This document shows, one piece after another, positions 9,805-20,421 of a DNA stretch of 64,000 nt. The translations under genes and the position numbers were made by a program. Positions within the stretch are counted from its first letter, which is position 1. Every line of letters begins with the position of its first letter. A model generated the notes under the pieces. That model had not been told where the DNA came from and did not search any database. It saw nothing but the letters and a program-made list of their open reading frames with translations. Source of the DNA: Parietaria judaica (lineage: Eukaryota > Streptophyta > Magnoliopsida > Rosales > Urticaceae); assembly GCA_954871525.1 (NCBI GenBank), contig OX940862.1, forward strand, positions 45,005,732 to 45,069,731, written 5' to 3'.

Positions 9805-10116
9805 TCAAAACCAAATGGCCCTTGCGTCGATAAGCATTTGCTTAAGCGAGCCATCGAGGTGGAGCGAGATGACGTCTTTGGCGGAGCCAACGAACTTTCC
9901 ACCAATAAAGACAGCGGGAACGGTGGGGCTGCAGCCCATGTTGTCGCGCAGAGCCCGCTCGATCTCTTTCCCGTTGGCGTTGTGGTCAAGCTCGTAGATC
10001 GCTGGGCTAGCACCGAGCTCATAAAACAGCGCCTTCACAGTGTGGGACATGCAGCATGAGCTTCTCGTGAAGATCACTGCAGCCTTCTGCGAAGCCAAGT
10101 CTCTCACTCTGTCCAT
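9805..10116 (-). CDS. CC-type glutaredoxin, CCMS active site (U2)
   Basis: Complete single-exon 103-aa glutaredoxin of the land-plant CC class (class III, ROXY type). Visible features are a short N-terminal helix and strand (AAVIFTRSS), active site C21-C22-M23-S24, the TVP motif at 65-67 with the cis-proline, the GG pair at 72-73, and the GSAKD glutathione-contact region at 77-81. The tail ends AIWF, a variant of the ALWL-type end that CC glutaredoxins use with TGA transcription factors. Serine replaces the resolving cysteine present in the U1 and U3 copies. Family members act in nucleus and cytosol as regulators of redox, nitrogen or developmental responses. The specific role here is unknown. 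Start and length match the U3 and U4 copies. Confidence 0.95.
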   Translation of the reverse strand: MDRVRDLASQKAAVIFTRSSCCMSHTVKALFYELGASPAIYELDHNANGKEIERALRDNMGCSPTVPAVFIGGKFVGSAKDVISLHLDGSLKQMLIDARAIWF

Positions 10117-10226
10117 AATGGGAAATTAGGGTTTAAAGTTTGAAGAGGAAGAAGGGCTAGAAACGTTGATGGTGTTGTTTGTTGTGTATACTTGGTTTGA
10201 TATTTGAGTTTGAGACTACATGAGCC

Positions 10227-10234
10227 TTTTTATA
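10227..10234 (-). promoter_or_regulatory. TATA box of glutaredoxin U2
   Basis: TATAAAAA on the minus strand, about 110 bp before the ATG, preceded by the shared CCCTTTGCCACAACCCCT sequence. Confidence 0.7.
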
Positions 10235-10483
10235 AGGGGTTGTGGCAAAGGGTACTGCATTGTTTAGCTATACAAAAAATGGCATTTATTAAAAAGTTTA
10301 ATATATATATATATATAAATATATGATGCACTGTATGGATAAGATGGAGTATATTTAGCTTTAGATATTTGTTTGGATAAGAAAAATTCGCTACGTAATG
10401 ATGATATATGCACATGATCATTTGTGCCAAGATACAGCATCAAAAAGTTTATGTTCATGTACTATATCGTGAAGCGATCTCAA

Positions 10484-10484
10484 G

Positions 10485-10538
<54 letters not shown>
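10484..10538. repeat. (AT)n microsatellite
   Basis: About 26 AT units in the upstream region of the U2 glutaredoxin. U1, U3 and U4 lack it at this position. Confidence 0.9.
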
Positions 10539-10540
<2 letters not shown>

Positions 10541-10599
10541 CTGTGCCCGTACGAATTTGGAAGAGATTAGTGGAATAAGATCAAAAACCGTCAGTAATA

Positions 10600-10855
10600 T
10601 ATTGCATGCTAGTGCTTCGTATTTTAATTTGTTCGTTTAAGTAGATCGTTAAAGGAACAATCATGTTCCGCAATAATGAATTTTATCCCACAATATATCT
10701 GAGAAAATTATACTCTACCTAGATTGGTACTTTATTCGGAATGAAAGGAAGGGCTAAAAACTTTATAATTAAGCTTAAACCCTTGATGCAAAGTCAGAGG
10801 CTACGAATTATATAGGAGAATCACTTGTCCAAGTGTTGACATCTCTCGATTCCTT
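10600..10855 (-). repeat. Conserved distal upstream block, U2
   Basis: The minus strand carries CAACACTTGGACAAGTGATT, CTCTGACTTTGCATCAAGGG and GAATAAAGTACCAATCTAG, matching 12480-12715 upstream of the U3 glutaredoxin almost motif for motif. Confidence 0.65.
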
Positions 10856-11340
10856 TTTTTTAGCACCCTAATAAGCATTAAAACAAAAAAGACATAATAG
10901 GCTTGTGTAGTTAAGCCGACTTAGCCCTCAAACAAAATGAAATGAAATCGTTCAGCTTATTAAGCCCTAACACAAAATTACGAAAATCCGACATAAAATG
11001 CAAACAAAACCGGAGTGTGTCAACTGTCAAGAATACTTCTTAACTTTATTTTAGAAACCTAAAGTCAAACCAGGCTAGTCTTGCACATCTCCATTCAGAT
11101 ATCATCGAGATCTTCATTTATGTACGACATACGCCTAGGCAAACACACGAGTCAAACGTTGTGGCATGTAGTTAGAACAAATGTGAACCTCTCCAAATAC
11201 ATAAAATCTGGCTCCTCTCGGGCCCCATCACGCACACATATAAGTAGATCGAGCACCCGAAGACATACTAAATATGTGACGGCTTGTAAAATCACTAACC
11301 AATGATGCCATGCCAGCCACAAAGTACTTTAGCATTCATT
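10850..11340 (-). mobile_element. Possible retro-inserted fragment between U2 and U3
   Basis: Sequence unrelated to the duplicated units, lying between them. On the minus strand it ends in GGGTGCTAAAAAAAA at about 10850, which resembles a short poly(A)-tailed retroposed 3' end. No coding domain was recognised. Confidence 0.3.
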
Positions 11341-11369
11341 GATGACATCTTGCCATGTTTCACTTTAGA

Positions 11370-11540
11370 TGCTTGAAATATTGAAAAAGTTATATTAATG
11401 AAAGGGATAAAAGGATCAATCATATTTATCTTCCCGGGTCGAAATATGATAAAATTGGAAGGCACCTTGCTTTAATATTCTTGGATTATAATATAATGAA
11501 GAACATATGCGCTATAACAATCATGTATCAACTCGTCCTT
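11370..11540 (-). repeat. Block downstream of partner relic, U3 copy
   Basis: Reverse-complement match to 2800-2980 (GATTGTTATAGCGCAT, GGAAGATAAATATGATTGAT). It marks the outer edge of unit U3. Confidence 0.65.
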
Positions 11541-11784
11541 GTATAAGGGAAATCTTTATATTAATTGTTTTTTGAGAAAGAGATTCCCTACATATTCGGC
11601 GGTTGACTAATGAGTAGAAGCGGTTTTTTGTTAGCCCATGATAAAAACCGGTTTATAAAGCCGGATCACTTCCTCCAGTAAAAATCTTAGACTGAAGACA
11701 TCTGGGAGTTAAACTCACACGCTATTTTCACTTTTTATTTATCAGAAAGTCTAAGATTAGTTGTAATTTCGAATAGTACATTAG

Positions 11785-12274
11785 CTAACTTTTTCGGGTT
11801 CTAAATCTAATTGTCTTTCGATTCTGATAAAGTTTCATTTTAACTGATGAATCTGCTAAGTTAATTATGAAAAACTCTACATCATAAAATAACAAAAAGG
11901 CAATCTTTATATCAATTAGTTTTTTAGCAAAAAATCCCATAAATATTTTGCTTTCATCTTTAATAATTATCTCCTTTATGAGGGTGGCAGATTCTTGGAG
12001 ACAAGTTGAATATTCGTCAAGTAGTTTAGAAGGAATGATCACTTTCCTCCAATTGTCATCAATATTCCTTTGGCAAATTAACGTTTCTTATGTGTGAAAC
12101 GCCACAAATCTTTTTCCACAGTCTTGAGACTTCGATCTTCCATTTCTTTCCAATAATATTCTCTGCCTTTCGCAATCTGATATTCCATAGATTTTGAGGG
12201 GCCAGAACTTCATAAAAGTTGGAAGTGAATTGGATAAAACTCTTATCTTCCTCCGCATCAGCCATGCCACGCAA
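11785..12274 (-). pseudogene. Partner gene relic, possibly B3-like (U3)
   Basis: Two consecutive minus-strand frames. The first (12274 to 12059) opens MRGMADAEEDKSFIQFTSNF, contains KKWKIEVSRLWKK and CGVSHIRNVN, and ends in two adjacent stops. The second (12042 to 11785, extending back in frame to about 12058) reads DDNWRKVIIPSKLLDEYS, CLQESATLI, and a basic tail. The piece beginning RKVIIPSKL resembles the start of a REM-type B3 DNA-binding domain, and WKIEVSR could be a B3 strand. I am not sure of the family. A frameshift or missing intron separates the two pieces, and a partial duplicate of 11900-11930 at 11560-11590 suggests an insertion further along. It is arranged head-to-head with the U3 glutaredoxin. 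Confidence 0.4.
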
Positions 12275-12479
12275 AAATTAAGAATTATAAGAAACTTATA
12301 TAGTTATATATATAATGTTAAATATTCAAAGCTATTATTCTTTAAATAATATTCTTTTGTTATAGTTTTCATCTTTGTATGTGTAAAGATCAGTCCATGG
12401 TCATTATCAGTAAGATTTACCAACCTAATTATTTTTGAAGGTTGACCTTTATTATTTTTAGACGTCAGTTAATACCAAC

Positions 12480-12715
12480 TAGAATAATATTGGATTCGGA
12501 AATATCAACACTTGGACAAATGATTCTCCTCCAAATTCATATCCTCTGACTTTGCATCAAGGGTTTAGCTAAAAAGTTCTGATCCTTTCTTTCATGATCT
12601 CCGAATAAAATACCAATCTAGTGTACAACATTTTATATATATATTTACGTGGAATTGTTTTAAATTGATGCCTAGAATGCCATTACCGAAAGTGATTGTC
12701 CCTTATTAATCTAAA
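12480..12715 (+). repeat. Conserved distal upstream block, U3
   Basis: Contains the ACTTGGACAAATGATTCTCC, GACTTTGCATCAAGGGTTT and CCATTACCGAAAGTGATTG motifs shared with the other three glutaredoxin upstream regions, here 365-600 bp before the ATG. Confidence 0.65.
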
Positions 12716-12934
12716 ATACATATCTAGTGTACAGCAAAAATGTTTATAATATGATACGCAAGACCACGACAATATCTCCTCCAATACTCTCTCTCTCTCT
12801 AGAGAGAGAGAGAGAATTTTTATCTGAAGAAATATCTAATAAGAAACTCTCTTACTCTTATCCATTGTGCATCATAAATGTTATATATTTTACTAGAAAT
12901 AAACAATAATAGTACCCTTTGGCCAACGACCCCT

Positions 12935-12942
12935 TATAAATA
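12935..12942 (+). promoter_or_regulatory. TATA box of glutaredoxin U3
   Basis: TATAAATA 138 bp upstream of the ATG, directly after GGCCAACGACCCCT. The same arrangement precedes all four copies. Confidence 0.75.
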
Positions 12943-13079
12943 GCAATAGGTCCTCATGTAATCTCAAACTCAACCATAAAACCAAGCTTCACAGTCACCA
13001 AAGTATACACAACAAGCAACACAAATTTTTATTAGCTCTTTTCATCTTCAAATTACAAATCATATTAATATCTCGCATT

Positions 13080-13391
13080 ATGGACAGAGTAAGAGACTTG
13101 GCATCACAGAAGGCTGCGATGATCTTCACGAGAAGCTCTTGCTGCATGTGCCACACGGTGAAGGCGTTGTTCTACGAGCTCGGGGCAAGCCCCGCAATCT
13201 TTGAACTCGACCGCAATGCCAATGGGAAGGAGATTGAGCAGGCACTGAGTGACCACATGGGCTCCAATTCGACAGTGCCAGCTGTCTTCATCGGCGGCAA
13301 GTTCGTCGGCTCCGCCAAAGACATCATATCGCTCCACGTTGATGGCTCACTCAAGCAAATGCTCATCGACGCAAGGGCCATTTGGTTTTGA
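13080..13391 (+). CDS. CC-type glutaredoxin, CCMC active site (U3)
   Basis: Complete intronless 103-aa CC-type glutaredoxin. The active site is C21-C22-M23-C24, so both the nucleophilic and a potential resolving cysteine are present, unlike the U2 and U4 copies. TVP at 65-67, GG at 72-73 and GSAKD at 77-81 are intact, and the tail is ARAIWF. Differences from its sisters are scattered (M14 for V, F41 for Y, EQALSDHMGSNS in the middle). The ATG is the first in frame after a UTR similar to those of the other copies (CTCAACCAT, AAGCTTCACAG). The neighbour on the opposite strand is the partner-gene relic. Likely a cytosolic and nuclear redox regulator. Its target is unknown. Confidence 0.95.
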   Translation: MDRVRDLASQKAAMIFTRSSCCMCHTVKALFYELGASPAIFELDRNANGKEIEQALSDHMGSNSTVPAVFIGGKFVGSAKDIISLHVDGSLKQMLIDARAIWF

Positions 13392-14189
13392 TTTTTGTTA
13401 CTTAATACCGTGAAGAGCTGCGCTTTTAATTTGCAGCGTTTGTGATCGTCTTATGCTTTGTATTACTATGTTTTGTATCATGTATATATATATATATCCA
13501 TTTCTAAAGCCAGAATATATTAGAGTGAAAATAAATATGTAGCCTCTTGTATACTGTAAAAAATGTTCATAATTTATGAAGTTTCTTTTGATGTCAGGAA
13601 CTGTTGATCATATCTTGTTTCTTATCTCATTTTATTAATAATCTATGTTAAGATGATATTAATAAAAAGATGTACCCTTTTCATCTAGGTTTAAATATCC
13701 TATCCGCATCTGGAACTGAATTTAAAAACCGAATCCGTAGCAGCATCCAAATTTTGGATCCTGATTATAACCAGATTCGGATATATAGCGTGTTTTTTAT
13801 TCAAAACCCATTTTTTTCTTTAATAATTTATGGTTTGGAGACAGTGTGACGTACGTTTTTATTTTTATTGTCTTGATAAACTTTTTTAAGATTGGTATTT
13901 GATGAATGGTTTTGAGATAGGCCATTTGATGTACCGTTTCTGATGGGGACGTTTTTAGATATAAAATAAAATAAAATTTATTGCTCCGGATAAAAAATCT
14001 GGATTCGGATCATTAATTAGGGTTTTAAAAATGATATCGAGGTTTTTAGATAATTTTTGAATTTCCAGATTTGGATACCAGATAGTTCAAAACTATCATA
14101 TATCCGCTCTGATTTTAGCCTTGGTCTCCACGGTCACATAGTTAATTAAATGTTTATTCACATAAGTTGAATAATTTAGCTTCTTACCC

Positions 14190-14400
14190 TTAGATTCTTT
14201 CTTTGAAAAATTGAAGTTGACCATTGAAGTATGGGACCATTTGGATACAAAGATTGTTCAGAGTTGTTCCCTCTGCATGGCCACACACGTAAATAGGAAT
14301 AAATCCCACGTGAAGCTTTTACAATATATTTGTGTTCTTTTGATTGTTGATCAAATAAATATTCCATATGCAGATTACTCACGAAGCTTCTTAAAACATG
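14190..14400 (+). repeat. Glutaredoxin-unit downstream block, copy U3
   Basis: GGACCATTTGGATACAAAGA, TGCATGGCCACACACG and AATAGGAATAAATCCCACG are shared with 33590-33700 after the U4 glutaredoxin. The interval 13392-14190 contains diverged AT-rich DNA. 14411-14990 contains a CA/TA microsatellite (14632-14680) and no gene. Confidence 0.6.
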
Positions 14401-14994
14401 TTACTGTTTGACATTCCTCATTAGTTTGAGGAACTATGTGATGCACCGGAATATAATTTGCGATGTCGTCTATCGTCAAAATATAATTGAAATTTAAAAT
14501 CTAAGGATGTTAAGTTTTTTCGACGAGTCACGATCGTTTGTATAAACACACACTCAATTTCTTTTACATTTTCATTCATATAATTAGTCTACCTCTCCTT
14601 ATGCTCCTCATGGGCAGAACACTTGATATATTCACACATACACATACACATACAAACACACACATATATGTATATATACATATATTTCTATATCGGAATG
14701 AATTACTATATCCGAATGATCGTGAAAAGAATCTATTTCTATATCCGAATGAATTACTACTCTAAAGAATAATAAAACCGACTATTTTAACCAGGGATGA
14801 AGAATTTTCCACGTTAACGATCCCAGTCTTCGGAAGGGTATTGAGGTAAATTAACGGTAAACTATACGTATTATAAATTGAGAGTGTGACGGATTTTAAA
14901 TATATAATGAATTTATTTTTATTTTTAAGGTTAAGTTTAAATATATATGTATGTATAATTCTATGGTATGATGTTATCAATTTTAAGGTTAATT

Positions 14995-15271
14995 ACGTTA
15001 GTTCCAAATATTGAATCGGAACCACTCGCTCTATCTGTATATAAAATATGAACGAAGGAAATGTGGAGAAGATAATTCTTGATTGAATGCGCCGATCAAA
15101 GGAATTACACTGTTAAAGTTATAGCTAGAGAACTATACCTACAACTACAATATTAGGTATTTATAGTGAAAGCAGTAACATAAAAATCCTAGCAATGAAA
15201 TTCTTTAAACAAATACAGAGACTAAATAAAATTCATTGACTCGCTCCTCGAGTTATAGAATTTTCCCAAAC
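14995..15271 (-). mobile_element. Possible LTR fragment interrupted by the CACTA element
   Basis: The minus strand has a TATAAATACC core promoter near 15161-15170 and LTR-like sequence. The CACTA insertion cuts it at 15271, and a further part may resume after 18274. No pol was found, so this is a weak call. Confidence 0.3.
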
Positions 15272-15329
15272 CACTACCACAAATATGGGATTATACTATG
15301 AGATTCCACTACACAAGACAAAAAGTGTA

Positions 15330-15770
15330 GTTGGAAGCAAAGTTTCGACGATGGAAAGTATTATGCGTAGTCCGATTTGAAAAAAAAAAAAGACTTCCGA
15401 CTACGAAAATTTTTATGTGTTGTCGGAAGCATATATTCGCCGCGGCGAATTAATATTAGCCCCGGCGAACAGTGTTCCAACTACGCATATATGGGTGTCT
15501 CCGGATGGGTTTTATGAAGCAAAAACTCTCCGGCTAACTAATATGTGCCGCGGCGAGTACGCGGAAAACTTAAACTAGCCGCGGCTAATATATAAGCCGC
15601 GGCAGACTATTAAACCCTTTAACTCGTAGCCTCTGGAAAAAATTTTGTGACGTACGCCGCGGCTAATTTGTTATTAGCCGCGACGGATAAAGGTTCACAT
15701 GACACTTTTTAGTGTCGTTGAAATTATATCCGCGGCAAGTCTTAAATAGGCCGCGACGGATTGCAAATAT
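15330..15770. repeat. CACTA left subterminal repeats
   Basis: Repeated GCCGCGGC(T/G)A palindromic cores and GTGTAGTYGGA motifs in both orientations. Their counterparts are at 16700-16800 and 17850-18240. In En/Spm-like elements such subterminal motifs bind the transposase. That role here is inferred from position. Confidence 0.55.
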
Positions 15771-17099
15771 CCTATTTAAATTATATCATTTTACGATATC
15801 AATCATTATATGGTAAGAGTAATTTGTTGGGATAGTAAGAAAAAAATAAATTTTTTTCTACATCTATTATAATATTCTTTTTATTAATCGCGGAAACATA
15901 TTTCTCGGTATGTTATTTTCCACTTTTATTTGTCGTTCGATATTTTCATTTGAAAAGAAACTCACATATCTATATTTTAAAGTAGATCTTAAGTGCTCTG
16001 AAATTTAGATGTTGTATATATATAATTATAATTGTTTTGAAGTCGTTATTTAGAAAGCTATATTACGTTGAATGAAAGTTAAACTTAGAGATTCTTATAA
16101 TTAGTTTAATTGTAAATTAGTTGTTTTGAAACAAATGTCGTTGTTGAGATTTTTTTATAATGTAAAATAGATGAAATAAGATGGGTTGTGTGAATTTTGT
16201 TAAATTTTTTCCATATTGGGGTTATATTTTAGGGTTAATCCAAAAAAAAAATTAGAATAGCGGCAAAAGTACTTATTTTTTCAGAATGTGGTGAATTTGA
16301 GATATATTGTTATATTTTTTGATGTAGTTTATTTTTGTAACATTATATATAATTAGTAACCACTGATTTTAAATAATTAGTTTTGTAATTTGACTTTTTG
16401 CTAAATTGTGACTTTATTGCGGCAAAAGTACATAATTTTTGGAAATTGGTTAAATTGGGTTTTTTGTTCAATTTTTTTTATGTAATTTCATTTTGTAACT
16501 TAATGAAAAATTTTAGAACTATGATTTTAACATTATCATGTTTTGTGATTTATGTTTTTTCAATTATTGCGAAAAAATTACAGTTAGTAAAAATATGTTA
16601 TCAATAATCAATTACTGAATTTTGATTGGCTGACATAAATTATGTACTCTTGAATTAAATTTAAAAGTCGTTGTTTATGAATTTAATAAATTGGTTAAAC
16701 CCTAGCCGCGAAAAACTTTTCCTCCAATTTTACAGAGGCTACGAGTTTTATTTGTATCAGGTTTAGCCGCGGCAATATATGGTACGCCGCGGCGAGTATC
16801 GGGGTTTTGCACGACACATTAACAAGTATACTCCCTAGCTAAGTTTCTACCTTGAACAAGGTTAGGATCTAAACCCTAAATTGATATTACATTTTTAATG
16901 TATTTTTTGTTTAAAATAATATTATTTATCGTTAATATGATGATATTTTGATGATTTAGTGAATATATCTTAGTGAGTCAATGAATTTGTTGATGGTTTT
17001 TACTATTTGTTGATTTGCATTTTGGTTTGTTGGTAGGTTTATATTTTTTGAAATCTATTGATAAATTTTGTGGGTTTATGAACTTGTAGATGAATATTT

Positions 17100-17610
17100 G
17101 TTTATGCAAGAAAGACAAATTGTGGTTGCTGCCATACAATAGTCAAAATCATTGGACTCACCTCGTGTTGAATCATTGGCGGAATAGTGTGACCATATTT
17201 GGTTCACTTAAAAATTAAAGAAGTTTTGAATGCACATTTATCTGAGATTTTTGATAAGTAAGTATTCTCGAATATATAATTATTTTTTATTATTTTTGTA
17301 TTTCAAATAAAAGGTTGCGTATATTTAACGTTTAACTTTTTGTAGGCTCGGTAAAAATTCCAAGTTACACAATACAACCGGCATGAATTTGCACTCGGTG
17401 GTCAAAGTGGCGATTTCAAAATCATGTCCGAAACAACCGGGAAATCACGAGTGTGGATACTTTGTCATGAAGTTCATGCACGACATCATCTTAAAAGGTA
17501 TTGCGTTTGTTGATATAAAAATTATTTATATATTAAAAGAGATAGATGCTCTTAGAGTTAGATTAGGTGCATATGTTCTTCAAAAATTTACTAAGTATGA
17601 TGAAGAATAG
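17100..17610 (+). pseudogene. Ulp1-like C48 protease relic in the CACTA element
   Basis: First piece (about 17100-17265) reads DKLWLLPYNSQNHWTHLVLN, matching the histidine-bearing region of Ulp1/SENP cysteine proteases. The expected FDSL aspartate motif reads FGSL here, so the catalytic Asp is lost, and stops follow. After a plausible intron (GT near 17258, AG near 17345) a second piece at 17383-17610 reads PKQPGNHECGYFVMKFMHDI, matching the Q...CG cysteine region. Ulp1-like domains are commonly carried by plant CACTA and Mutator elements. The relic cannot encode an active protease as it stands. Confidence 0.65.
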
Positions 17611-17860
17611 AATATTATGTATATGGACAGTTTTTACATTCTTAGGTATATGGACGACGGTATTATTTGTAAGTATGAACGATACTTTTTGTAGGTACGG
17701 AAGATTATTTGTATAAATCTATTAATTTGGAATTTATTTTATAATTTATTATATAAAATATATATTATTTATTATTTATATGTGACACCAAAGCATTCGG
17801 GAGATTTGAATCGCTCGTTTTTTTTTTTATTTTATGTCGGCATATTAGACGACGCATAAT

Positions 17861-18030
17861 AAGTGTCGTCGGATGTAAAAACGTCACAGCCAACATTATA
17901 TTTTCCGCGGCAAATTTTACTTCTAACGACACTAATAAGTGTCGTCGGATGTAAAAACGTCACAACCAACATTATATTTGCCGCGGCAAATTTTACTTCC
18001 AACGACACTAATAAGTGTCGTTGGATAAAT
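17861..18030. repeat. CACTA right subterminal tandem repeat, 75-77 bp period
   Basis: Two near-identical units and a partial third start AAGTGTCGTCGGATG at 17861, 17938 and 18013. Each contains CCGCGGCAAATTTTACTTC and AACGACACTAATAAGTGTCG. Not CRISPR: spacers and repeats are both conserved. Confidence 0.75.
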
Positions 18031-18830
18031 GTATGCCGCGGCGCATATAATGTTAGCCGTGGAATACCATAGGCCCGAGAGGAAATTTTTCTGTTTTGAA
18101 AGCACCTCACATGACACTCATTACGTGTCATCAGAGTGTTTCTTCCGACGACATTTAAATAAGTGTCGTCGGATATCATACGATGAAGAATCCGATAACA
18201 CGTAAAAAGTGTAGTTGAAACTCTCCGACTACACGTTTTAAGTGTAGTCCAATCCCTTTTTTATAGTAGTGAACTAGGTTAAGTGGGCCGAACCAAATTG
18301 GGCTTATCCTCACATACTACATATTAATTCTTTTTTTTTACTAAACAATTAAATATTGATTTTTATTTTTGCCGTTATTACGGATTAAAATAAATAAATT
18401 TACAAAATCGACACTATCTCTAGTACTTAATTCATAAATCTTAAAAATGGGACCAAGAAAAAATACTAGATTTTTTCTTCCATTTGAATTCTTTTAGTTG
18501 CTTTGATAGGTGCAAATTCTGTGGCACGCCAATACTAAATTAATCAAATTATCAACAAATTAAACTTTTTTAGTTTTTGTATTTGGTATCACATTTATTT
18601 AACTTCAATTAGAATTTTAAAATGTTTAGGTAAAAAATAAAAATTATTTGGGTCCCGATTTCACCAAATGACAGTTAATATATAATATTTTTATGTGTGT
18701 TTTTCAGAGCCTATAAAAATAAAGACTTAACCAAAAAAACACACCCAAGAGGCCTATGACGACAACATTGACTTTGACGAACTTAAGGAAAGTCAACCTG
18801 AGCCTAGTCTAAAATGTCAACCCAAGCCTG

Positions 18831-19612
18831 TGTTAGACATATGTGTCCTTAAATAAGATTGGTTTTGGTATTTACCAAGTCTTTCTTATTTAATTAAATA
18901 CAAGTTTAATTATAACTATTGGATCTAGATGAGATTAAATCTCAACCATTAAATTGAAATAATTAAAGTATTTAAATATATATAAAATTCAAATTTTGGA
19001 GTGAAAATCTCTAATTCGGTTACGGTCTTAAGCCTATAAATAGAGGAGTCATTCTACACATTTTCACACCTCTCCCCGGAGCAAAAACCCGAGCTCTCCC
19101 TCTCTCTCTAGAGTTTGCGAGTTTTTTTTGCCTCTGATCTCCTTTTCGGTTCGACTTAGTGAGAATGTTGTTTCTCCGGTAGCTTAAAAAGAACCTCAGT
19201 TAAAGTTTTGCGACGGAGTCCTACCGGCGAAGCCCACGCTTCAGTACAAGGAGTCTAGGAGAATATGCCGGAGGATCACGGGTGTTTCCCTCAGCCCCGG
19301 CGGAGCCCTACCAAACTTCAGAGTCCGCAGCCAAAAACGTCAACCGAGGTACGACCTTATGCATTGGGTTAATAAATGCAGCCATTTACCGCTTTCTATT
19401 TATTTCCTATTCGACTAGCTTATTAATAATGATTATGAAATATTAAATTCGTAATATTTATCGGGTCTTGTTAAAATGGTTATTACCCGATATCCGTGTC
19501 GTCGGTCCGATAACAAGTTTTTTGCTTTAAAATAATTTTTAAATGTTACCGAGATGGCGCGGAGGCACATTTCGGCGTAATGGAACCGGGAATCAAACCC
19601 CAATTTTCCAAA
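18831..19612 (+). mobile_element. LTR of the TGTTGGACATATG Copia family, plus orientation
   Basis: Starts TGTTAGACATATGTGTCCTT and contains CCTATAAATAGAGGAGTC as a core promoter near 19033. The R/U5-like GC-rich region with GGAGCCCTACC follows, ending at TCAAACCCCAATTTTCC. It is homologous to the LTRs at 45249-47077 and 48895-51803. No pol or primer site follows and no clean target duplication is seen, so it is a solo or truncated LTR. 18275-18830 shows nothing recognisable. Confidence 0.65.
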
Positions 19613-20164
19613 AGTCAACGGGCCTAATCCGAAAACAAAAAAAAAGGCCCTCGGGCCGCGATGCACGCCCCGACGGCCCAAAATCATGTCTTCGGGGCAC
19701 CCTTCTCGCTCCAAAGGCTTAAAAGACCTTTGATATTAATTCTTACAACATCTAAAATACTAAACTAATGTTGAGCGTCGGAGCGAGCAACGAATGTACA
19801 TCTTTCGCCCTTCTCAAGAGTTCACTTTTCTACTGTAATCAAAGGAATTGAGAAGGAGGAAAAGATCCCGCGAAATATTTTAGCCCATCAGGATTGAAGA
19901 ATCAAGTATGTAACCCAACTCAACCATCAAGCGGACGTTAGGCTGAGCCCAAAATCCGCATTGAACTTGGTCCATTGAACTTGGTCCATTTTCAAAAATT
20001 AATAAATATTGTTAACTATCAATTTTCATTATATGCTCATATATATTCTACTTCCTCTTTCTTTATTTCTTTTATTAAAAAAAAGTAGAAGTAGAATATA
20101 TTTGTGGTGTGGTGTGTGTGGAGATCAGTCTGTACTGTGGTGATGATAAAAATAATTTAGCAAG
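19613..20164. other. Unassigned interval left of the Tat element
   Basis: 19613-19980 is unassigned, with a duplicated TTGAACTTGGTCCA. From about 20020 to 20164 the sequence (GTGTGGAGATCAGTCTGTAC and onward) continues across the Tat insertion into 30079, matching 12270-12500 upstream of the U3 glutaredoxin. This is therefore the left part of unit U4. Confidence 0.5.
20160..20164. repeat. Target-site duplication GCAAG (left) of the Tat element
   Basis: GCAAG immediately before TGTTGATGC. The same five bases follow the right LTR at 30079-30083. Confidence 0.8.
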
Positions 20165-20421
20165 TGTTGATGCTGTTTTTTGATCAAACATTAAAGAGGA
20201 TCATTTGTTGATGTTGGGCCTGGCCCAAAGTCGTTTGGTGACGTGGAGGGCTTCTGTTGACTTCTGGATGGGCTTGGGTTGGCCTTGTTGCGGGGATGAC
20301 AAATTTTTCCCCTCCTTGGGTGCGGGCCGGGTAGGATCCCGTAGACTTTTGGGGTATTTTTCTCCGAAGTGGGTTTTTAGTTGACCGATGTGGGGACCCT
20401 GAGCAGCTGTCCCTGGCACTT
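20165..20421 (-). mobile_element. Truncated 3' LTR of the Tat element
   Basis: Matches the first part of 28562-30078 (TGTTGATGCYGTTTTTTGRT through GTGGGGACCCTGAGC), then homology stops at 20421. About 1.3 kb of LTR is missing, apparently together with the adjoining start of the opposite-strand ORF. It retains about 85 bp (TGGATGGGC through GTAGACTTTT) that the 5' LTR lacks. Confidence 0.8.

Larger units (their letters stand above)
15272..18271. mobile_element. CACTA (En/Spm) DNA transposon, 3.0 kb, degenerate
   Basis: Terminal inverted repeats start CACTACCACAAATATGGGAT on the left and, read inward from the right, CACTACTATAAAAAAGGGAT. The 3-bp target duplication AAC is present on both sides (15269-15271 and 18272-18274). 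CACTA-type ends plus a 3-bp duplication identify the superfamily. Subterminal regions are dense in GCCGCGGC-type and GTGTAGTCGGA-type repeats. No transposase was recognised. The only coding trace is an Ulp1-like protease relic at 17100-17610, so the element is non-autonomous or decayed. Confidence 0.85.

Noticed and set aside
17861..18030. Regularly spaced repeats resembling a CRISPR array
   Set aside because: The intervening sequences are themselves repeated, there are no cas genes, and the array is inside a CACTA element of a plant genome.
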